64,000 nucleotides of DNA, from assembly GCF_030687535.1 (NCBI RefSeq), contig NZ_CP117437.1, positions 1,757,501 through 1,821,500 on the forward strand. The letters run 5' to 3'. Shown here piece by piece: positions 58,542 to 64,000 of this stretch. The notes beneath the pieces were generated by a model. The model made no database searches, had not been told where the DNA came from, and saw nothing but the letters and a program-made list of their open reading frames with translations. Numbering within the stretch: position 1 is the first letter of the stretch; every line of letters starts with the position of its first letter. The position numbers and the translations under genes were made by a program. Source of the DNA: Pseudomonas sp. FP2335. Lineage in GTDB: Bacteria > Pseudomonadota > Gammaproteobacteria > Pseudomonadales > Pseudomonadaceae.

Positions 58542-60536
58542 ATGGATCGCATACGGGCGTACTTGCTGAGTCTTCCTCGAAGACAAAAGCGGGTCTTGCA
58601 GGTGATCACGGATGTGATTTTGGTCTGGAGTGCGCTTTGGCTTGCGTTCGTAGTGCGCCTGGGAATAGACGAAATGACCAATCCGGTCAGGCTGCATCTG
58701 TGGTTGTTCGTCTGTGCGCCGGTCGTCGCCATCCCCTTGTTCATTCGGTTTGGAATGTACCGCGCTGTGATGCGGTACTTCGGTAATGATGCGCTCATCG
58801 CTATCATCAAAGCTGTTTGTCTCTCATCTCTTATTCTGGGTGTGATTGTTTATTGGTTCAGTAATCATCAGAGTGTTATTCCAAGGTCCATTATTTTTAA
58901 TTACTGGTGGTTAAGTCTAATAATGGTGGGCGGTTTGCGCTTGGCGATGCGACAGTATTTCTTGGGTGATTGGTTCGCGGCTGCTCAGCATGTTCCATTT
59001 ACCAGTCGAGAAAACGGTCTTCCGCGAGTTGCGATTTATGGTGCCGGTGCCGCGGGTAACCAACTAGTTGCTGCTTTACGAATGGGTCGTGTAATGCGGC
59101 CTGTAGCGTTCATTGACGATGACGACAGTATTTCCGATCGTGTCATTTCGGGCTTGCAGGTATACAAACCGCGTCATATTCAGCGAATGATCGATGCTAC
59201 AGGTGCTCAAGAGATTCTATTGGCGATCCCTTCTTCCAATCGTGGTCGCCGTCGTGAGATCTTGGGGCTTCTTGAGAAGTATCCTCTGCATGTGCGTAGC
59301 GTTCCCGGATTCATGGACCTTGCGAGCGGTCGTGTAAAGGTTGACGACATTCAGGAAGTCGATATTGCCGATCTTTTAGGACGTGATGCGGTCCCGGCCC
59401 AAGCGGAACTACTGGAGCATTGCATTAAAGGGCAAACGGTTTTGGTTACCGGTGCTGGTGGTTCGATTGGTTCTGAGCTATGTAGGCAGATTCTGGAGCT
59501 TCGTCCGACTACTCTGTTGATGTTTGAACACAGTGAATTCAATCTTTATTGCATTTTATCTGAGTTGGAGCAACGCATTGCGCGCGAGTCGCTGATTGTT
59601 AGAGTCCTACCGATCCTAGGATCTGTTCGTGATCCAGCGAAACTGCTGGACGTGATGAAAACCTGGCATGTAGATACTGTTTATCATGCTGCGGCTTACA
59701 AGCACGTGCCGATGGTTGAGCATAATATTGCTGAAGGGGTACTGAATAATGTAATCGGTACCTTGAATACTGCACAGGCAGCTCTGCAGGCCGGAGTTGC
59801 CAATTTCGTATTGATTTCTACTGATAAAGCGGTGCGGCCAACTAACGTTATGGGCAGTACCAAGCGGTTGGCCGAAATGACGCTGCAGGCCCTCAGTCAG
59901 GAAGTGGCGCCTGTGATGTTTGGTGAAAAGGCAAACGTCTCTCGTGTCAATAAAACACGCTTCACCATGGTTCGTTTTGGCAATGTGCTAGGGTCATCCG
60001 GATCAGTCATTCCCTTATTCCATAAACAGATCAAGTCTGGGGGGCCGCTAACGGTTACCCATCCTAAAATTACCCGGTATTTCATGACCATTCCTGAGGC
60101 TGCCCAGTTGGTTATTCAAGCTGGTTCGATGGGGCAGGGCGGCGATGTGTTTGTACTCGACATGGGGGAGCCGGTTAGGATCGTTGAATTGGCGGAAAAA
60201 ATGATTCACCTCTCAGGCTTGAGTCTGCGGTCTGAGAAAAATCCTCATGGAGACATTGCAATAGAGTTCAGCGGTCTGCGGCCCGGAGAGAAACTTTATG
60301 AGGAATTGCTGATCGGCGATAACGTAGTCGGTACTCAGCATCCAATGATTATGAGTGCCAGTGAGGATCACATCGCCTGGGATGTCCTGAAGACAAAGTT
60401 GAGTGAACTACTCGACGCGATTCATCACGATGACTATGGTCGGGTACGACAACTACTTCGTGATACGGTGAGCGGATATTCACCAGACGGCGAGATAGTC
60501 GATTGGGTTTATCAACAACGTCGACAGGAACCATAA
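58542..60536 (+). CDS. wbpM: UDP-GlcNAc 4,6-dehydratase WbpM
   Basis: Membrane-anchored nucleotide-sugar dehydratase of 664 residues (665 in P. aeruginosa). Four N-terminal transmembrane helices (ITDVILVWSALWLAF onward), a first Rossmann-like domain VAIYGAGAAGNQLVAAL, and the catalytic SDR domain with VTGAGGSIGSELCRQI and STDKAVRPTNVMGSTKRLAE (the atypical active site with Met instead of Tyr). Converts UDP-GlcNAc to UDP-4-keto-6-deoxy-GlcNAc. ATG 58542 agrees with WbpM; a GTG at 58527 is also possible. Marks the right end of Pseudomonas B-band O-antigen loci. Confidence 0.94.
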   Translation: MDRIRAYLLSLPRRQKRVLQVITDVILVWSALWLAFVVRLGIDEMTNPVRLHLWLFVCAPVVAIPLFIRFGMYRAVMRYFGNDALIAIIKAVCLSSLILGVIVYWFSNHQSVIPRSIIFNYWWLSLIMVGGLRLAMRQYFLGDWFAAAQHVPFTSRENGLPRVAIYGAGAAGNQLVAALRMGRVMRPVAFIDDDDSISDRVISGLQVYKPRHIQRMIDATGAQEILLAIPSSNRGRRREILGLLEKYPLHVRSVPGFMDLASGRVKVDDIQEVDIADLLGRDAVPAQAELLEHCIKGQTVLVTGAGGSIGSELCRQILELRPTTLLMFEHSEFNLYCILSELEQRIARESLIVRVLPILGSVRDPAKLLDVMKTWHVDTVYHAAAYKHVPMVEHNIAEGVLNNVIGTLNTAQAALQAGVANFVLISTDKAVRPTNVMGSTKRLAEMTLQALSQEVAPVMFGEKANVSRVNKTRFTMVRFGNVLGSSGSVIPLFHKQIKSGGPLTVTHPKITRYFMTIPEAAQLVIQAGSMGQGGDVFVLDMGEPVRIVELAEKMIHLSGLSLRSEKNPHGDIAIEFSGLRPGEKLYEELLIGDNVVGTQHPMIMSASEDHIAWDVLKTKLSELLDAIHHDDYGRVRQLLRDTVSGYSPDGEIVDWVYQQRRQEP

Positions 60537-60741
60537 TGGCTATAGTCTGCCGAGGCGTAGCACAGTGGCATTGATGCGAATGATTGTCTGCTCACTGTCG
60601 AGGATCGACATGATCTTCTTAAGTAGCTAGTGTGTTCAGGTTGGAGGGTAAGGATGTTCTCTGAATATCTAGCTCTTTTAATTTTACAGTTTACTTATTT
60701 TGCACAGTTTTGGTTTTGTGCCTCATAGATTGGAGTCTGAA

Positions 60742-61809
60742 ATGTCTAAAATACTTATCGCAGGGGCTGGTGGGGCACCGTCCGAGGGCGTGATCAATTC
60801 ACTTTTGATGGGGGCCAAAGGCGATACGGTTATTGGAATGGGGTCGGAGCCTTCGGACCTCGCGTTGTCAAAGGCAAGTAAGAAGTTTTATATTCCGTAC
60901 GCCAACACGCCAGAGTACCAGGGCAAGCTGATTCAACTATTAAATGCCGAGAAGCCAGATTTAGTTCACTTCCAGAACGATCTTGAGATTTTTCATGCCT
61001 CTTTGATACGTGATGAAATTCTTGCAACGGGTACAAAGTTGTTTATGCCCAGTCATGAAGTTATCGATACGTGCGTGCATAAGCATAAGTCTTATGAAGC
61101 TTTCAAGCGCGCAGGCATTACAGTGCCCCGCAATATTATGATCAACGACGAGCAGGATCTGCGAGAGGCATTCAAATCCCTCGGGAATGTTGACCGTAAA
61201 ATTTGGTTGCGTGCGTCCTCTATTGGGGGCGGTGGCAAGGGGGCGATACCTACCAATGACTTTGCCTTGGCTAAGTCGTGGATTGATCATTATAACGGTT
61301 GGGGGGATTTTGTAGCTGCTGAGTTGCTCACACCCAACACTATTACATGGCTTTCTATCTGGCACGAAGGTGATTTGGTTGTAGCGCAATCACGTGAGCG
61401 TAGAAGTTGGACTCATGGCAATAGAAGTATTTCTGGTGTTACAGGTGTCACGAAAGTTGGGGTTACCTGCGCTAACGATAAAGCCACTGAAGTAGCAATT
61501 AACTGTATAAAGGCTGTTTCAGAAAAGCCGCATGGAATATTTGGTGTGGACATGGCGTATGGTTTTGATGGTGTGCCAAATCCTACTGAAATCAATATTT
61601 CCAGATTTTTCACAACCGTGCAGTTTTTTACCGAGGCAGGTTTGAATATGCCTGAGATTTTCAAGGATATTGCACTGCACGGGGAGTTTCCACAGCTAGA
61701 GTCCATCATCAATCCTTTGCCAAATGACCTTATGTGGCTGCGCGGTATGGATACGCCTCCAAGGTTGACTACCGAGCAAGGTATTCGAGATGAGATTATC
61801 TTCATATGA
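60742..61809 (+). CDS. ATP-grasp enzyme, carbamoyl-phosphate-synthase-like, function unknown
   Basis: Protein of 355 residues with an N-terminal pre-ATP-grasp Rossmann domain (ILIAGAGGAPSEGVINSLL, residues 4-22) and an ATP-grasp domain (about 110-310): Lys in CVHKHKSYEAFKRAGI, the Gly-rich loop IWLRASSIGGGGKGAI at 154-169, and metal ligands in GVDMAYGFDGVPNPTEINISRF (D270, E283, N285) given here by position. Such ligases join a carboxylate to an amine through an acyl-phosphate. Substrates unknown. ATG 60742 with GGAG upstream. Its stop overlaps the next ATG by four bases. It replaces the usual wbpM-comEA junction. Confidence 0.85.
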   Translation: MSKILIAGAGGAPSEGVINSLLMGAKGDTVIGMGSEPSDLALSKASKKFYIPYANTPEYQGKLIQLLNAEKPDLVHFQNDLEIFHASLIRDEILATGTKLFMPSHEVIDTCVHKHKSYEAFKRAGITVPRNIMINDEQDLREAFKSLGNVDRKIWLRASSIGGGGKGAIPTNDFALAKSWIDHYNGWGDFVAAELLTPNTITWLSIWHEGDLVVAQSRERRSWTHGNRSISGVTGVTKVGVTCANDKATEVAINCIKAVSEKPHGIFGVDMAYGFDGVPNPTEINISRFFTTVQFFTEAGLNMPEIFKDIALHGEFPQLESIINPLPNDLMWLRGMDTPPRLTTEQGIRDEIIFI

Positions 61810-62702
61810 ATATTTTAATTACCGGCGCGTCTGGTTTTATTGGCGAGCGGCTATTAGATGCGGCAATCACGCTGTGGGGGAAGGATAGTGTCACTGCGTT
61901 CAGTTCTCGGAAAATCGAGGGCTGTTATAGCATTGTTTATAATAAATCATTGCCCGGTTTCGGTTTGCAGGCCGCGGACCTTGCCAGGATCGAAAATGTC
62001 GATGTTTTGATCCATGCGGGAGCCTATACTCCGAAAAGTGGCGGCGAAGCCAATATTTTTAGTGCGTGTAACGGTAATGTTTATTTCACTGAAGAGTTGC
62101 TGAAATTACCCTTTAGTAAACTGAGCAGGATATTGTTTGTCAGCACGCTCGATGTGTATGCATCCGCCACTCCGATATCGGAGCTTACACCCACTGTGCC
62201 TGCGACCTTGTATGGGTGGTCTAAGCTTTACTGCGAACAAATGGTTTCACTGTTTGCCCGTGAGAAAAAAATTAATCATACAATTCTGCGTGTCGGCCAC
62301 GTCTACGGACCAGGTGAGGAGAAATACGCGAAATTCCTACCCAAAACTATCACAAGTATCCTGGCAGGCGGACCTGTTGAGTTGTACGGGGATGGGGCTG
62401 AGTTAAGAAGTTTCATTTATATTGATGATGTCGTTACGGCGCTGCTCGCTGCGGTTGACTTGGCGGAACAGGTTTCTGTCATTAACATCGTCGGTGGTAC
62501 CGCCGTATCAATCAAAACAGTATTGGATGAGTTGGTTGCAATCAGTGGTCGGCCCGTTGAAATAGTTCGGCGCGAATTTTCGGGTGTTAAGCGCGACTTT
62601 GTTTTTGATACAACGTTGTTAAAGAAATATTTGCTACCTCAAGAGACACCTTTCTTGTTGGGGCTGAACGCCGAGTTTGCTTACTTCGAGAGCCTCAAGT
62701 GA
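61806..62702 (+). CDS. NAD-dependent epimerase/dehydratase (extended SDR)
   Basis: SDR of 298 residues: ILITGASGFIGERLLDAA, catalytic Ser/Thr in FVSTLDVYA and Tyr-x3-Lys in LYGWSKLYCEQM, then RVGHVYGPGEEKY and a C-terminal nucleotide-sugar domain FIYIDDVVTAL. Probably a nucleotide-sugar epimerase, dehydratase or reductase. Translationally coupled to the ATP-grasp gene (ATGA overlap) and to the HAD gene (GTGA overlap). Confidence 0.87.
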   Translation: MNILITGASGFIGERLLDAAITLWGKDSVTAFSSRKIEGCYSIVYNKSLPGFGLQAADLARIENVDVLIHAGAYTPKSGGEANIFSACNGNVYFTEELLKLPFSKLSRILFVSTLDVYASATPISELTPTVPATLYGWSKLYCEQMVSLFAREKKINHTILRVGHVYGPGEEKYAKFLPKTITSILAGGPVELYGDGAELRSFIYIDDVVTALLAAVDLAEQVSVINIVGGTAVSIKTVLDELVAISGRPVEIVRREFSGVKRDFVFDTTLLKKYLLPQETPFLLGLNAEFAYFESLK

Positions 62703-63307
62703 ATATTATATTTGATCTCGATGGCACGCTGATCGACTCGCGTCTTCGCCTATATCAGCTTTTCCAAAAGTTGGTTCCGAAGTCACGGCTTGATTATATT
62801 CAGTACTGGGATTTTAAATTTGCGGGGCTTTCAAATGAGGCGATTTTGTCGCGTCAATTCGGCCTTGGAGAAACGCAGGTTATAGAGTTTCGTGAGCGAT
62901 GGATGGATTTAATTGAAAGTCCGGAATTTCTTTCGATAGATACGAATTTTCCCGGTGTGCATGCTGCGTTATCGCGGTTGAAAAGTGAGGCGAAATTGTA
63001 TGTTTGCACGGCGCGTCAGTTGGTTGACCCTGTCTATGTGCAACTGGAAAGTCTGAAGTTGCTCGAGTATTTTGAAAGTGTGATGGTTACCGAACAGCGC
63101 AATACAAAAGATTTTTTGATTTCGCAAAACGTCAAGGATTTGAGTTCGGCTGATTGGGTGATTGGCGATACAGGGAAAGATATACAGGTGGGTGCTGCGC
63201 TCGGTATGAGTACCTGTGCTGTATTGACCGGTTTTATGAAGCGTGAGGCTTTACTTAAATACTGTCCGAGTCGAGTTGTCGAGTCGGTCATCGACTTTGC
63301 GCTTTAG
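62699..63307 (+). CDS. HAD-family hydrolase/phosphatase
   Basis: HAD phosphatase of 202 residues. Motif I IIFDLDGTLIDSR, motif II VCTAR, motif III Lys in NTKDFL, motif IV VIGDTGKDIQVGAA. Acts probably on a sugar or alditol phosphate made in the same pathway. GTG start at 62699 overlapping the previous stop. The third member of the unidentified trio; its 3' side is an AT-rich 229 bases before a terminator. Confidence 0.85.
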   Translation: MNIIFDLDGTLIDSRLRLYQLFQKLVPKSRLDYIQYWDFKFAGLSNEAILSRQFGLGETQVIEFRERWMDLIESPEFLSIDTNFPGVHAALSRLKSEAKLYVCTARQLVDPVYVQLESLKLLEYFESVMVTEQRNTKDFLISQNVKDLSSADWVIGDTGKDIQVGAALGMSTCAVLTGFMKREALLKYCPSRVVESVIDFAL

Positions 63308-63536
63308 TATCAGAGCGCTATCGGCTCGACGGTCAATTTAGTTATAAGGATTCATGGAGTGTTTTTGAGTTTTTAAGTTGCTTCTGATTTTATTTGGTAG
63401 AGTCGAAATAATAGCCTTTATTCAGGTTTGCATAATTTTCTATGACTATTTATTTCCTGAAGCACCTTTCGAATACTTAAATTTACACCCTGTAACTCAA
63501 CCCTCTTTGACGAATCCCCCACATCACCTAAGTTTG

Positions 63537-63566
63537 AAAAGCAGCTTCGGAAAAGCTGCTTTTCTC
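63537..63566. terminator. O-antigen region terminator
   Basis: AAAAGCAGCTT (63537-63547) / AAGCTGCTTTT (63553-63563), 11-bp perfect stem with a 5-base loop flanked by A and T runs, so it can work in both directions. It marks the right end of the low-GC segment, 29 bases before comEA. Confidence 0.88.
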
Positions 63567-63591
63567 TTATTGATCCCAAGGAGCGTCACCC

Positions 63592-63924
63592 ATGCAAAAC
63601 ACCTACATCTCTTCCCTGATCTTCGCTGTCCTCACCACACTTTCCGTCACCACCACCGCCGCCCCTTCGATCAAACCCGAAGCCCCAGCGCCCATTTCCG
63701 CGCAGATCAACAAGGCCGAGCAATCCGCCAAGGTGAACCTGAACGCCGCCGACGCGGAGACCCTGCGTCGGGATCTGTTTGGCATCGGTGCCGCCAAAGC
63801 CAAGGCGATCATCGCCTACCGCGATAGCAATGGGCCGTTCACGGCGGTAGATGAGTTGCTGGAAGTGAAGGGGATCGGCAAGGCGCTGCTGGGGAAGAAT
63901 CGCGAAAGGCTGTCGATCAACTGA
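63592..63924 (+). CDS. ComEA-like helix-hairpin-helix protein
   Basis: Exported DNA-binding protein of 110 residues. Signal peptide with cleavage after TTTAA, a Pro/Ala linker, then a double HhH domain: VNLNAADAETLRRDLFGIGAAKAKAII-type repeat beginning at residue 48 and VDELLEVKGIGKALLGKN. Similar to the DNA-uptake receptor ComEA but found widely in Pseudomonas beside wbpM. ATG 63592 with AAGGAG. High GC, back to core composition. Confidence 0.9.
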   Translation: MQNTYISSLIFAVLTTLSVTTTAAPSIKPEAPAPISAQINKAEQSAKVNLNAADAETLRRDLFGIGAAKAKAIIAYRDSNGPFTAVDELLEVKGIGKALLGKNRERLSIN

Positions 63925-63934
63925 GGCGTCAGGG

Positions 63935-63958
63935 AGGCCGGTCATTGACCGGCCTTTT
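63935..63958. terminator. terminator after comEA
   Basis: AGGCCGGTCA / TGACCGGCCT stem with tight loop, followed by TTTT (63955-63958). Ten bases after the comEA stop. Confidence 0.85.
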
Positions 63959-64000
63959 CGTCATCCTGTATCTGCGCCTTCAAGGTATCGCGCACCACCG
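63942..64000 (-). CDS. possible 3' end of a minus-strand gene (partial)
   Basis: On the minus strand an open frame enters the window at 64000 and ends at TGA 63942-63944, reading ..VVRDTLKAQIQDDEKAGQ. The charged ending fits a real C-terminus but is too short to identify. The stop would lie inside the terminator hairpin. Confidence 0.3.
   Translation of the reverse strand, partial: VVRDTLKAQIQDDEKAGQ

Overview
The window is chromosomal DNA of a Pseudomonas, most likely the P. fluorescens group. The evidence is the gene order mupP-ubiG-mtaD-mtnA-gyrA-serC-pheA-hisC-tyrA/aroA-cmk-rpsA-(insert)-ihfB-lapA-wzz-[O-antigen genes]-wbpM, the high GC content of the core genes, and several REP/REPIN palindromes of the GTGGGAGCGGGCTTGCTCGCGA type found between genes of these bacteria.

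Positions 1-16000 hold mixed accessory and metabolic genes: a YXWGXW lipoprotein, a small secreted protein, an AbrB/VapC-type toxin-antitoxin pair with a perfect 10-bp-arm operator palindrome, ppnN, lpxO, fabV (triclosan-resistant enoyl-ACP reductase), a lower-GC ExoY/edema-factor-like nucleotidyl cyclase toxin with no secretion genes nearby, a HAD phosphatase, a LysR/class-III aminotransferase divergent pair, and a purine-uptake neighbourhood (punR-punC, a Tsx-like outer-membrane channel, and a LysR regulator divergent from an NCS2 permease).

Positions 16000-24130 look like a complete PipR-type plant-signal module: a LuxR solo flanked by two proline-iminopeptidase-family hydrolases, followed by a translationally coupled peptide-type ABC importer (two permeases, two ATPases, one binding protein). 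A 20-bp lux-box-like palindrome sits upstream of each hydrolase gene.

Positions 24290-40360 are core housekeeping genes: yciK, mupP (MurNAc-6-P phosphatase), ubiG, MTA deaminase, mtnA, gyrA, then an aromatic/histidine/serine supra-operon serC-pheA-hisC-tyrA::aroA-cmk, and rpsA with its terminator.

Positions 40630-63310 are the low-GC O-antigen region. An N-acetyltransferase of the NeuD/PglD type is inserted between rpsA and ihfB. After ihfB-lapA-wzz comes a 1.16-kb gene-poor leader with two copies of a repeated element, a G10 tract and a near-canonical JUMPstart/ops (RfaH recruitment) element. It leads into wbpO, wbpP, fdtA, fdtB, wzx, GT2, wzy, GT4, an AsnB-like amidotransferase, GT4, a PglC-type phosphoglycosyltransferase, a PglE-type aminotransferase and wbpM. 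Together these genes predict a Wzx/Wzy-dependent O unit of about four sugars. It would start with a 2,4-diamino-2,4,6-trideoxyhexose and contain GalNAcA, perhaps amidated, and a 3-amino-3,6-dideoxyhexose. A tightly coupled trio (ATP-grasp ligase, SDR, HAD phosphatase) of unknown function follows wbpM. GC returns to the core level at comEA, where the window ends.
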